Shown: piece by piece, positions 8,815 through 17,567 of the stretch
How the letters are laid out: each line of letters begins with the position of its first letter
Numbering within the stretch: the stretch's first letter is position 1
Assembly: GCF_900099775.1 (NCBI RefSeq)
Contig: NZ_FMTM01000001.1
Coordinates: forward strand, 992,001 to 1,056,000
DNA length: 64,000 nucleotides
Direction: 5' to 3'
From: Rhizobium mongolense subsp. loessense
Lineage (GTDB): Bacteria > Pseudomonadota > Alphaproteobacteria > Rhizobiales > Rhizobiaceae
Made by a program: the position numbers and the translations under genes
The notes under the pieces: generated by a model
Told to the model about the DNA's origin: nothing
Database searches by the model: none
Seen by the model: only the letters and a program-made list of their open reading frames with translations

Positions 8815-9273
8815 ATGCTCAAAGGAATTCATCCCGTTCTCAGCCCGGATCTTCTGCGCGCCATAGCGCGCATGGGCCACGGCGACGACATTGTCATCGC
8901 GGACGCCAACTTTCCCTCGAGCACCATGGGACCGGATGTCATTCGTGCCGATGGCGTAACGGCGACCGAAATGGCCGAAGCGATCCTGACGCATATGCCG
9001 CTGGACACGTTCGTTCCGGAAACGGCATGGCGCATGGAGGTCGTCGGCGATCCCGGCGCCGTGCCGGAGGTGTGCGTCGAATTCCAGGAGATTGTGAGCA
9101 GGCGTGCTGGCGACTTCCGGATCGCACGGCTCGAACGCTTCGCATTCTACGAGCATGCCAGGAAGGCAGCCTATATCGTCGCGACGACCGAATTCCGGCT
9201 GTATGGAAATCTTATTCTGAAGAAAGGCGTCGTGCATCCGCATGAAGTCTATCGCGGCCGTGATTTATTTTAG
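8815..9273 (+). CDS. FucU/RbsD-family mutarotase
   Basis: 152 residues. MLKGIHPVLSPDLLRAIARMGHGDDIVIAD is the typical FucU opening with the catalytic His in MGHGD; the C-terminal FYEHARKAAYIVATTEFRLYGN block carries the family's conserved Tyr and Asn. These decamers interconvert sugar anomers; FucU acts on L-fucose. AAGGACC precedes the ATG, 10 bases after the AKR stop, so it is co-transcribed. A paralogue lies at 44354-44830. Confidence 0.88.
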   Translation: MLKGIHPVLSPDLLRAIARMGHGDDIVIADANFPSSTMGPDVIRADGVTATEMAEAILTHMPLDTFVPETAWRMEVVGDPGAVPEVCVEFQEIVSRRAGDFRIARLERFAFYEHARKAAYIVATTEFRLYGNLILKKGVVHPHEVYRGRDLF

Positions 9274-9390
9274 AATGCAGTTTAATTTATTTAAAAACAG
9301 GAGCTTGAGAGTATAGTCGACACAGCCGCAGCCGGGCCTCTAGCCACTTGCAATTTGGTAAGGTCTCGGCTAGCTTGCTTCGGCAACTGT

Positions 9391-9406
9391 TTTTTATAGA
9401 TAAAAA
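9391..9406 (+). promoter_or_regulatory. Candidate operator before the sugar ABC transporter
   Basis: A perfect inverted repeat TTTTTAT-AG-ATAAAAA lies about 65 bases upstream of the binding-protein start in a 197-base gap. Its right arm matches the dyad before the dehydratase gene. Likely site for the same repressor or activator; inferred. Confidence 0.5.
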
Positions 9407-9470
9407 TCGTCCGCCTGCGTTCAGCGGTCTGGTTTCTTGGAGGAGAACGCACCCTGAGAGGAGAACCCAC

Positions 9471-10457
9471 ATGCGCATGAAATCTATTCTGTCTCGCCGA
9501 GCCTTCACGGCTCTCGCGGGCGCCGCCGTCATCGCAACTGCAATGCCGGTGCCATCCTTTGCAGCCGACGTGACGATCCCGATCATCGTCAAGGATACGA
9601 CGTCCTTCTACTGGCAGATCGTGCTCGCCGGCGCCCGCAAGGCCGGCAAGGATCTCGGCGTCAACGTTCCGGAACTCGGCGCGCAGGCCGAATCCGACAT
9701 CAATGGCCAGATCAGCATTCTTGAAAACGCCGTCGCCGGTAAACCCGCCGCCATCGTCATTTCGCCGACCGAGTTCAAGGCGCTCGGAAAGCCGATCGAC
9801 GAAGCCGCCAAATCGGTTCCGATCATCGGTATCGACTCTGCCGCCGATTCCAAGGCATTCAAGTCGTTCCTGACGACGGACAACGTTCAGGGCGGCCGCA
9901 TCGCAGCTGACGGTCTGGCTGCTGCCATCAAGGAAATGACGGGCAAGGAAGAGGGTGAAGTGGTGATCCTCACAAATCTTCCGGGCGTCGGCTCGCTCGA
10001 GCAGCGCCGCGAAGGCTTCCTGGATCAAGTGAAGACCAAGTATCCCGGCCTGAAGGTCATTGCCGACAAATACGGTGACGGTCAGGCAACGACCGGCCTC
10101 AACATGATGACCGACCTGATCACCGCCAACCCGAACCTCGTCGGGGTCTTTGCCTCCAACCTGATCCTGGGGCAGGGTGTTGGCCAAGCGATCGCTGAAA
10201 ACAAGCTCGGCGACAAGATCAAGGTCATCGCCTTCGACAGCGACGAGAAGACCGTCGGCTTCCTGAAGGAAGGTTCGCTTGCGGGTCTCGTCGTGCAGGA
10301 CCCCTATCGCATGGGCTATGACGGCATAAAGACCGCGCTTGCGGTTTCGAAGGGCGAGAAGGTCGAAGAAAACGTCGACACCGGTGCAAACCTCGTCACG
10401 AAGGCGAATATGAGCGATCCGAAGATCGATGCGCTGATCAATCCGAAGATCCAGTAA
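9471..10457 (+). CDS. Sugar ABC transporter periplasmic binding protein (RbsB-like)
   Basis: 328 residues. Signal peptide with an Arg-rich start, hydrophobic core and AxA cleavage (SFAADV). The mature protein is a type-1 periplasmic binding fold: VTIPIIVKDTTSFYWQIVLA, QISILENAVAGKPAAIVISP, and LVVQDPYRMGYDG near the C-terminus. These bind monosaccharides for CUT2-type importers. GAGAGGAGAA precedes the ATG; the longer frame back to 9348 is not supported. First gene of the transporter unit and followed by a strong hairpin, consistent with higher expression than the ATPase and permease. Confidence 0.9.
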   Translation: MRMKSILSRRAFTALAGAAVIATAMPVPSFAADVTIPIIVKDTTSFYWQIVLAGARKAGKDLGVNVPELGAQAESDINGQISILENAVAGKPAAIVISPTEFKALGKPIDEAAKSVPIIGIDSAADSKAFKSFLTTDNVQGGRIAADGLAAAIKEMTGKEEGEVVILTNLPGVGSLEQRREGFLDQVKTKYPGLKVIADKYGDGQATTGLNMMTDLITANPNLVGVFASNLILGQGVGQAIAENKLGDKIKVIAFDSDEKTVGFLKEGSLAGLVVQDPYRMGYDGIKTALAVSKGEKVEENVDTGANLVTKANMSDPKIDALINPKIQ

Positions 10458-10468
10458 ACACGAACCAA

Positions 10469-10502
10469 GGCTGCGCGTGAGAAATTCCGCGCAGCCTTTT
10501 CT
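10469..10502 (+). terminator. Intra-operon hairpin after the binding-protein gene
   Basis: A perfect 9-bp stem GGCTGCGCG/CGCGCAGCC (10469-10477 with 10488-10496), a 10-base loop and a TTTT run. It lies between the binding protein and the ATPase, where partial termination would favour binding-protein message. Confidence 0.8.
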
Positions 10503-10578
10503 TCACCTGTGTTATCGTTTGCCCGAGGGGCGCGGATCGCTGGTGGAGGAGACAGCAATTCGTGAGGAGGAGACGTCC

Positions 10579-12129
10579 ATGAGCCTGGAAGAGGTCAGTC
10601 ATCGCCACGACGACAGCGCGACACTGAAAGAGGCAAACCGCATTCCCGCGGGCTCACCGATCCTCGAGCTCAGGGCTTTGCAAAAGAACTATGGCTATGT
10701 CCAAGCGCTAAAGCCTGCGACGATGACCTTTCTGGCCGGCGAAATTCACGCGATAGTCGGCGAAAACGGTGCGGGCAAATCAACCCTCATCAAGCTGTTG
10801 ACCGGTGTGATCAGCCGAACCGCCGGGGAAGTTTTCTGGTGCGGCCATCCCGTTGCACTTGCGACGCCGAACGAGGCGATCGCGCGCGGCATCAACGCCG
10901 TCCACCAGGAGGTGGTGCTCTGCCCGCACTTGACGGTTGCGGCCAATCTCTTTCTCGGCGACGAAGTCAACCAGTACGGCCTCATGCGGAAGAAGCAGAT
11001 GGTCAAGATGGCACAGGCCGTCCTCGACGATCTCGGCTTCGGCCTGCCCGCAAATGTCCTGCTGAGTGAGCTCACCATCGGCCAGCAGCAGCTCGTAGCA
11101 ACGGCACGCGCAGCTATGCGCGGTACGCAGTTCCTCATCTTCGACGAGCCGACGGCTTATCTTACCCGACAGGAATCTGCACAACTTTTCAAGCTCATCC
11201 GTCGCCTGCAGGGCGAAGGCGTGACGATCGTCTACATCAGCCACCGCATGGAAGAAGTTTTCGAGCTTGCAGACCGCGTCTCGGTGCTGCGCGACGGCAC
11301 CCATGTCGGCACGCGCACGATCGGCGAGACGAACGAAGCGGAGTTGATCGCGCTGATGATCAACCGCTCGATCGAACAAATCTATCACAAGGAAGAAATT
11401 CCGATCGGCGAAACGATCCTTGATGTACGCGGGCTTTCGGGGCCTGGTTTCGAGGACGTATCGCTGACCGTGAAGGCCGGCCAAATCGTCGGGCTTTACG
11501 GCCTGATCGGGGCAGGACGCAGCGAATTCGCACTCGGCCTCTACGGCCGCGAAAAGACGACCGCCGGCGAAATCCGATGGATGGGCAAGCAGGTCGACAT
11601 CAAGAACGAACGCACGGCGATGGAGCTCGGGATCGCGCTTGCGCCCGAGAGCCGCCGCGACCAGGGGCTCTGCCTCAACCTGTCTATCAGTCTCAACATC
11701 AACTTGCCGGTCTTCAAGAGGCTGAGCAAAGGCCCGGTCATCAGCCACAGCGAGGAATCGGAGAATTCCGACCGGCAGATTCGCAATCTTTCAATCAAGA
11801 CCCCGAGCCGCCGGGTGCTCGCATCCAGCATGTCCGGCGGCAACCAGCAAAAGGTCGTCATCGGCAAATGGCTCAGCCACGGCGCACGCCTGTTCATCTT
11901 CGACGAGCCAACAGTTGGTGTCGATGTCGGTACAAAGGCGGAAATCTACCGGCTGTTTGCCAAGCTTCTGAAGGAAGGCGCAGGCATCATCCTGATCTCG
12001 TCCTATCTGCCGGAAGTCTACGAGCTTGCTGACCGGCTGCACGTTTTCCGCCGCGGCCAGTTGGTCGCAAGCCACGACTACCACGCGGCGACGCATGAAG
12101 AAGTGCTCGGCGAAGCGATCGGCGTCTGA
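10579..12129 (+). CDS. Sugar ABC transporter ATP-binding protein (CUT2, two ATPase domains)
   Basis: 516 residues, tandem ATPase domains as in RbsA/MglA. First domain: Walker A GENGAGKST, an LSELTIGQQQ signature and Walker B FLIFDEPTAYL. Second domain: degenerate Walker A region YGLIGAGRSE, signature MSGGNQQK and LFIFDEPTVGVDVG. The degenerate second Walker A is normal for CUT2 ATPases. The start is at 10579 behind GAGGAGGAG; upstream in-frame codons lie within the terminator region. Couples ATP hydrolysis to uptake through the permease at 12158. Confidence 0.92.
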   Translation: MSLEEVSHRHDDSATLKEANRIPAGSPILELRALQKNYGYVQALKPATMTFLAGEIHAIVGENGAGKSTLIKLLTGVISRTAGEVFWCGHPVALATPNEAIARGINAVHQEVVLCPHLTVAANLFLGDEVNQYGLMRKKQMVKMAQAVLDDLGFGLPANVLLSELTIGQQQLVATARAAMRGTQFLIFDEPTAYLTRQESAQLFKLIRRLQGEGVTIVYISHRMEEVFELADRVSVLRDGTHVGTRTIGETNEAELIALMINRSIEQIYHKEEIPIGETILDVRGLSGPGFEDVSLTVKAGQIVGLYGLIGAGRSEFALGLYGREKTTAGEIRWMGKQVDIKNERTAMELGIALAPESRRDQGLCLNLSISLNINLPVFKRLSKGPVISHSEESENSDRQIRNLSIKTPSRRVLASSMSGGNQQKVVIGKWLSHGARLFIFDEPTVGVDVGTKAEIYRLFAKLLKEGAGIILISSYLPEVYELADRLHVFRRGQLVASHDYHAATHEEVLGEAIGV

Positions 12130-12157
12130 GTGAAAGAATAAGAGGGAGAGAGAACCA

Positions 12158-13132
12158 ATGACTGTAACCCCCACGGAAATCGTCGCCCCGCCGCCGCGCC
12201 GAAAAGTGAACATCCTGTTCAGCCTGACCCTGATCGGATTACTTCTCTTCCTCTGGATCCTCCTCGGCATCGTCACCGCCAGCTTCTGGACGCCGCTCAA
12301 TATTTCGAACCTGCTGCGGCAGGGCGCGATGACGGCAATCCTGGCGCTCGGCCAGACCTTCGTTATCATTACGGCCGGCATCGACCTTTCCGTCGGCGCC
12401 ATCGTCGGCTTTGCCGGTGTCATTCTCGCGTGGCTTCTGCAGGCGGGGGTTCCGGTATGGGCCGCCATTCTCATCACGCTGCTGATCGGGGTCGGGATCG
12501 GAGCCTTTCACGGTTTTGGCATCGTCAAGATGGGGCTGCCGCCATTCATCATCACCTTGGCAACGCTGACGTCGTTGCGCGGTATCGGCCTGCTCATCAC
12601 CAATGGATCGACGATCAATATCGTCAACGAGCCCTTCACGAACTTCGCCCGCGCCAACTTTCTCGGCGTGCCGAGCCTCTTCTGGATGGTCATACTCGTC
12701 GCGGTTCCGTCCTTCGTCTTCTTGCATCTGAGCCGTTGGGGCCGCTATCTCTTTGCAGTCGGCTCCAACCGCGAAGCTGCCCGCCTTTCCGGCGTGCGCG
12801 TCGACGGCATGATCTATCTCGCCTATATTCTCTCGGCGACCTTCGCCGCCTTTGTCGGCGTGCTACTTGCCTCGCGCATCGCGATCGGCAACGCGACCCA
12901 GGCCGACGGTTGGGAACTGCAGGCGATCGCCTCTTCCGTTATCGGCGGAACCAGCCTTTTCGGTGCGATCGGCTCGGTTCATGGTCCGTTGATCGGCGCC
13001 TTCATCCTGGCCACGATCAACAACGGCGCGAACCTCTTGAACGTCAACTCCTTCTGGCAGCGTATCATCACCGGTCTGCTGATCATCGTGATCGTCTATT
13101 TCGATCAGTTGCGCCGCCGCCGGAGCCAGTGA
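12158..13132 (+). CDS. Sugar ABC transporter permease (RbsC-like)
   Basis: 324 residues with eight or more hydrophobic helices and the family blocks GQTFVIITAGIDLSVGAIVGFAG and VIGGTSLFGAIGSVHG. Inner-membrane channel of the importer with the ATPase encoded 28 bases upstream. AGAGGGAGAGAG precedes the ATG. Confidence 0.92.
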   Translation: MTVTPTEIVAPPPRRKVNILFSLTLIGLLLFLWILLGIVTASFWTPLNISNLLRQGAMTAILALGQTFVIITAGIDLSVGAIVGFAGVILAWLLQAGVPVWAAILITLLIGVGIGAFHGFGIVKMGLPPFIITLATLTSLRGIGLLITNGSTINIVNEPFTNFARANFLGVPSLFWMVILVAVPSFVFLHLSRWGRYLFAVGSNREAARLSGVRVDGMIYLAYILSATFAAFVGVLLASRIAIGNATQADGWELQAIASSVIGGTSLFGAIGSVHGPLIGAFILATINNGANLLNVNSFWQRIITGLLIIVIVYFDQLRRRRSQ

Positions 13133-13149
13133 GATCGAAGAAACATCGT

Positions 13150-13176
13150 GAAGCCGGTCCCGCGACCGGCTTCTTC
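13150..13176 (+). terminator. Hairpin terminator after the permease gene
   Basis: GAAGCCGGTC/GACCGGCTTC 10-bp perfect stem with a CCGC loop and a short T-rich tail. It falls before the zinc dehydrogenase gene, which may be read through or have its own promoter. Confidence 0.7.
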
Positions 13177-13199
13177 ATGTTCTGAATGCGAGACACATC

Positions 13200-14219
13200 A
13201 TGAAAGCAGTGCTTTGCCAGAAGCCCGGCGTGCTCGAAATTGTCGAGCACCCCTCCCCCGGAACCCCTGCCCCCGGCTGGGTCCGGCTTGCCGTCAGCCA
13301 CGTCGGCATTTGCGGCACGGATTACCACATCTTCGAAGGCAAACACCCCTTCCTCGAGTATCCGCGCGTCATGGGCCACGAAATCTCGGCAACCGTGCTC
13401 GAGGCGGGTGACGGTGTCACGATGACTGCCGGAACGCCAGTGATTGTCAATCCATACCTTTCCTGCGGCAACTGCGTTGCCTGCCGGCAAGACAAACCGA
13501 ACTGCTGCACGAGTATCAAGGTGCTCGGCGTCCACACCGACGGAGCGTTCTGCGAAGAGATCACCGTTCCGGCCGACAATCTCTATCCCGCGAAAGGCTT
13601 AAGCCTCGAGGCGGCAGCAACCGTCGAGTTCCTGGCGATCGGCGCACACGCCGTCCGGCGTTCGATGGCGCCCGCCGCCTCGCGATCGCTGGTCATCGGC
13701 GCAGGTCCGATCGGGCTTGGGGCTGCAATCTTCTCACGGATTGCCGGGCATGACGTGACACTGCTCGACACCAGTGCCGAACGGTTGCAGATGGCTTCGG
13801 AGCGATTCGGCTTCCTCGCCGGCATTGTCGCCAATGACGAAACGGCCGAAGCCGTGAAGGCGAAGACGGACGGCGATGGCTTCGATGTCGTATTCGACGC
13901 GACGGGCTACGGTCCTTCGATGGAGAAGGCTTTCAGTTTCGTGGCGCATGGCGGCGCACTGGTGCTGGTTAGCGTCGTGAAGGACGACATCCGCTTTTCC
14001 GACCCGGAATTCCACAAGCGCGAAATGACGGTCATCGGCAGCCGCAATGCGACGCGCGCAGACTTCGAGCATGTCGCGGATTCGATCGCCAAAGGCCTGG
14101 TGCCAGTCGACAAGCTGATCACGCACCGCACGACCCTTGCCGACGCGCCGCGCGACCTCCCCCTCTGGACGCATGAAAAGACCGGCCTGATCAAGGCCGT
14201 CATCAAAGTGGCCGCTTAA
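13200..14219 (+). CDS. Zinc-dependent alcohol/polyol dehydrogenase
   Basis: 339 residues, MDR family. Catalytic zinc ligands are visible in HVGICGTDYH (Cys) and MGHEI (His/Glu); structural zinc cysteines in NPYLSCGNCVACRQDKPNCC; cofactor fold VIGAGPIGLGAAIFS. Close in layout to L-idonate/galactonate 5-dehydrogenases and sorbitol dehydrogenase. It follows the sugar importer, so it probably oxidises a sugar or sugar acid of the same pathway. Its 3' end overlaps convergent cutC by 4 bases. Confidence 0.87.
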   Translation: MKAVLCQKPGVLEIVEHPSPGTPAPGWVRLAVSHVGICGTDYHIFEGKHPFLEYPRVMGHEISATVLEAGDGVTMTAGTPVIVNPYLSCGNCVACRQDKPNCCTSIKVLGVHTDGAFCEEITVPADNLYPAKGLSLEAAATVEFLAIGAHAVRRSMAPAASRSLVIGAGPIGLGAAIFSRIAGHDVTLLDTSAERLQMASERFGFLAGIVANDETAEAVKAKTDGDGFDVVFDATGYGPSMEKAFSFVAHGGALVLVSVVKDDIRFSDPEFHKREMTVIGSRNATRADFEHVADSIAKGLVPVDKLITHRTTLADAPRDLPLWTHEKTGLIKAVIKVAA

Positions 14220-14935
14220 GCCGCGTCGATCGCCTGGCGCATCTGCCGGACGACCGCGACATCGGTTTGATTGGAGGCCGGTGCCGCAAAGCCGAAAGAG
14301 ACGGCGCGCGGATCGATGTTCGCCGGTGAACTGCACGAGCCATGGATCTCCCGGGCGCCTGTCATGCGTAGAATTTGCGCGACATTGCCGCACCGCACGC
14401 CGCTGCCGGGCATGATCGAAATCCGGCCGGCGGCCTTTGCGGAGATACGCTTCAGCGTTTCGAGACCATCTATCGCTTTCGGCGCGCAGCCGGAGGTGAG
14501 GATGCGCTCGCAGCCAAGCTCGACGGCCTGCTCCAGCGCAACATCGGCATCCGGCACGAGGTCGAAGGCGCGATGCAGCGTAGAGCCCAGACCGGCAGCA
14601 TGCTTTTTCAAGCGGTGGATGAGCGGCATGTCCAGCGTTCCATCGGGTCGGTTGGCGCCGATGACAACGCCGGCGAGGCCGAAAGCGCGGATGGCATCGA
14701 TATCCGCCATCATTGCATCCTCGTCCGCTGCATCGAAAATGAAGGGGCCCGAATGCGGACGGATCATCGCGTAGACTGGGATCGGTGCTGATGCTGCGGC
14801 TTTCATGAGACCTGCGACCGGCGTCAGGCCGCCCAGTTCAAGCGCCGAGCAAAGCTCGATACGGCCTGCGCCGCCTTCGATTGCGGCCGCAAGGCCCTTC
14901 GGGCTGTCCACGCACACTTCCAGCAAAGCCGGCAT
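14216..14935 (-). CDS. cutC: CutC-family protein
   Basis: 239 residues, TIM-barrel CutC: LLEVCVDSPKGLAAAIEGGAGRIELCSAL at the N-terminus, MIRPHSGPF, HRAFD and RILTSGCAPKAIDGLETL. The family was named for copper homeostasis, but that role is disputed. AAGGAG lies 9 bases before the ATG at 14935 (within an upstream ATG at 14953 that would itself contain the ribosome site), so the shorter start is better. Convergent with the zinc dehydrogenase and probably co-transcribed with the LysR gene behind it. Confidence 0.88.
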   Translation of the reverse strand: MPALLEVCVDSPKGLAAAIEGGAGRIELCSALELGGLTPVAGLMKAAASAPIPVYAMIRPHSGPFIFDAADEDAMMADIDAIRAFGLAGVVIGANRPDGTLDMPLIHRLKKHAAGLGSTLHRAFDLVPDADVALEQAVELGCERILTSGCAPKAIDGLETLKRISAKAAGRISIMPGSGVRCGNVAQILRMTGAREIHGSCSSPANIDPRAVSFGFAAPASNQTDVAVVRQMRQAIDAA

Positions 14936-14968
14936 CTTTCTAAACTCCTTCATCCGCCGACGGCCTCT

Positions 14969-16228
14969 TTAGGCGACAGCAGCGGTTTTCGCGACAGGCT
15001 CCGAGATGATTTTGTGCACGGCTGCAGCAATCATGGCGCAGGCATCCGCCGATGCTTTCCGATGATTGAAGGCGACATGATAGGAAATCGGGATGTGTTC
15101 GGCGAGTTCGACAATACGGACGCGATCGGCAATCGGCAGCGCGCTGACGCGTCCGAGGAACGAGACATAGCCGTGGTTCGAAACAAGATCGACGATCACC
15201 GGCAGTGAATCCGCCGCCATGATGTCCTGATTGCGAAAGCGGCGGCTTACGGTTCGCTCGCGGCTCAGTGCAGTTGCGGCATCGCCCAGGCCGGTTCGCT
15301 CGCTCGGCGTGCAGATGGGATGCTCGGCCACCAGATCGGCGACAGTCAGCCCCGTACTTGCCGGCGGCGCGATTGCCACCAGATCGGTGCGTAGGAGTTC
15401 GCGGTGTCCGAAGCTTTCCAGCTCGAACACCGAATCTAGGATCGCCACGTCGATGCGGCCAGATCTGAGGGCTTCCCGCAGATCATCGGCAGTCATGGAA
15501 ATCAGCGAAATGGCGTTCTTGCTGCGCCCCGCATTCCAATCGGCCACCAGAGCGCCCAGGCAGCGCGCAACCCAGCTTTCCGCACCCGTCGGAATGATCG
15601 ATCCGATACGCAGCGAACGCGCAGCACGCCGATAGCGTTCGTCGGCCGTTGATTTGAGATCGTTCCAGGCCTGGCTCACCGCCGAAAAGATGCCATAGAC
15701 CCGCCTTCCCTTCTCGGTCAGCGTCGAGCCTTGCGCCTGACGTTCGAGAAGCTGATGACCGACGAACTTCTCAAGATTGGCGATCTGCAATGAAAGTTGC
15801 GGCTGGCCAAGCTGAAGACGCCGGGCGGCACGATTGATGCTACCCTGATCTGCGACCTCCAGAAAGCGCTCGATCGTCACGAGCTTGATCGGAATGCGCG
15901 ATGCCCAGCTTTCCAAGGCTTCGGCGCGTTCGTCTGCGACTTCATAAAGCTGCTCGACCGCGTGCATGATGGGCTGCAGCGCGTCGCGCACCTTGCCGCT
16001 CGCGATCAGTTTGACGAGTTCACCGGAACTGCGCTTGGTCAGCTTGATCGCAAGCTCGCTCTCAAGATTGCTGACCGCCGACGATACAGTGGAGGCCGCG
16101 AGCGAGAAGCGCCGCGCGGTTTCTCGAACCGAACCCGAGGCGAGAACGTGGCTGGCAACAAAAAGGGCACCGAGATGCAAGGCATTCTCCGGAAGTGACT
16201 GAAAAACCGGACGATATGATGTGTTCAC
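14969..16228 (-). CDS. LysR-like regulator with two N-terminal HTH domains
   Basis: 419 residues, longer than the usual 300. Two LysR-type HTH units: residues about 18-70 (SVRETARRFSLAASTVSSAV) and about 113-175 (GSINRAARRLQLGQPQLSLQ), followed by a substrate-binding-like effector domain. The start is a GTG at 16228 with only a distant GAGGG. Divergent from the osmF-type operon, suggesting it controls that transporter; cutC follows on its own strand. Confidence 0.85.
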   Translation of the reverse strand: MNTSYRPVFQSLPENALHLGALFVASHVLASGSVRETARRFSLAASTVSSAVSNLESELAIKLTKRSSGELVKLIASGKVRDALQPIMHAVEQLYEVADERAEALESWASRIPIKLVTIERFLEVADQGSINRAARRLQLGQPQLSLQIANLEKFVGHQLLERQAQGSTLTEKGRRVYGIFSAVSQAWNDLKSTADERYRRAARSLRIGSIIPTGAESWVARCLGALVADWNAGRSKNAISLISMTADDLREALRSGRIDVAILDSVFELESFGHRELLRTDLVAIAPPASTGLTVADLVAEHPICTPSERTGLGDAATALSRERTVSRRFRNQDIMAADSLPVIVDLVSNHGYVSFLGRVSALPIADRVRIVELAEHIPISYHVAFNHRKASADACAMIAAAVHKIISEPVAKTAAVA

Positions 16229-16597
16229 GAAAAAAGATATCCCTCTTCCGGAGTTGCCGGGCTATCGTCTTTTTCAAGAACAAATCCGGGCGCGGCAGCA
16301 GTGCCGACTAAAGAGCACCGGAGGATTGCGGAAACACGCAAGGGGACAAAAACAAACCGCCGCGGCCTTGCAAAAGGAAATGCGATTTCGCGCGCGGCAA
16401 TGCTTTCACGGCCATAATCGCGCTGCGACTGCAGATACTGGAGAGGGGTTGCATCGATTTTTCGAGAGCGCACACTATTTCCATGATGCTCGTATGTCCG
16501 GCATGATCGCTTATGCGCTTTGGCCGGCGGATTTCATGCGCGAAGGTTCCCGCCGGGCCCTCGCGACGGTCAAACGGTGTAACCAAGGGGACACTCC
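16229..16597. other. Divergent spacer between the LysR-like gene and osmF-type gene
   Basis: 369 bases without a credible gene. It must hold the promoters for both directions, but I could not point to a convincing -35/-10 pair or LysR box (T-N11-A dyad). Confidence 0.4.
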
Positions 16598-17506
16598 ATG
16601 CTCAAGAAACTCGCGCTTGCCGTCTCACTTTCCGCTTTTGCGGCGGGTGCGGCCCATGCTGCCGACGTCGTCGTCTCGTCGAAGATCGATACGGAAGGCA
16701 CGCTCCTCGGCAACGTCATTGCGCTGGCGCTGGAAGCCAACGGCATCAAGACGCAGGACCGCATCGCACTGGGAGCGACGCCTGTCGTGCGCAAGGCGAT
16801 CACGGCCGGCGAAATCGACATCTATCCGGAATATACCGGTAATGCCGGTTTCTTCTTCAACAAGGCCGATGATGCAGCCTGGAAGAACCTCGAGCAGGGC
16901 TACGAGATGGCCAAGAAGCTCGACTATGATGCCAACAAGATCGTCTGGCTGGCCCCCTCGCCTGCCAACAACACCTGGGCGCTCGGCGTTCGCAACGATG
17001 TCGCCGGTCCGAACAAGCTCAAGACCATGTCCGATTTCGGCAAATGGGTGACCGGCGGCGGCGATGCGAAGCTTGCAGCTTCAGCCGAGTTCGTGAACTC
17101 GGCCGGTGCGCTTCCCGCCTTCCAGACCACCTACGGCTTCCAACTCAAGCCCGACCAGATGGTCGTCCTTTCCGGCGGCGACACGGCAGCGACGATCAAG
17201 GCCGCCGCTGACCAGACGAACGGCGTCAACACCGCCATGGTCTATGGCACCGACGGCGCAATCGAAGCGGCCGAACTCACCGTTCTTGAAGACGATAAGA
17301 GCGTGCAGCAGGTCTATGCGCCGACCCCGATCATCCGCGAGGACGTACTGAAGGCGAACCCGAAGATCGAGGAAATCCTCGCTCCGATCTTCAAGAGCCT
17401 GACGGCCGACGAACTGCGAAAACTGAATGCCAGGATCCAGGTCGAGGGCGAGCCGGCAAAGTCTGTTGCCGAAACCTATCTGAAGGAAAAGGGCTTCCTG
17501 AAGTAA
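16598..17506 (+). CDS. osmF: OsmF/YehZ-type osmoprotectant ABC transporter binding protein
   Basis: 302 residues with a signal peptide cleaved after AHAA. Mature sequence starts VVVSSKIDTEGTLLGNVIAL and contains DIYPEYTGNAGFFF, APSPANNTWALGVR and SAEFVNSAGALPAF, closely matching the E. coli OsmF (YehZ) pattern of the OpuAC-like family. OsmF binds glycine betaine-like solutes weakly; the true ligand here is open. AAGGGGAC precedes the ATG. First gene of a plus-strand run reaching to the beta-mannosidase. Confidence 0.88.
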   Translation: MLKKLALAVSLSAFAAGAAHAADVVVSSKIDTEGTLLGNVIALALEANGIKTQDRIALGATPVVRKAITAGEIDIYPEYTGNAGFFFNKADDAAWKNLEQGYEMAKKLDYDANKIVWLAPSPANNTWALGVRNDVAGPNKLKTMSDFGKWVTGGGDAKLAASAEFVNSAGALPAFQTTYGFQLKPDQMVVLSGGDTAATIKAAADQTNGVNTAMVYGTDGAIEAAELTVLEDDKSVQQVYAPTPIIREDVLKANPKIEEILAPIFKSLTADELRKLNARIQVEGEPAKSVAETYLKEKGFLK

Positions 17507-17567
17507 TCTTCTTACGCTCCGCCCTCATCGCAGTGCGGAGCGGCTGCTTGCCAGACAGGATGGATCG

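Noticed and set aside
10780..11748. 322-residue open frame opposite the sugar ATPase
   Set aside because: No recognisable domain; plus-strand ATPase motifs are complete.
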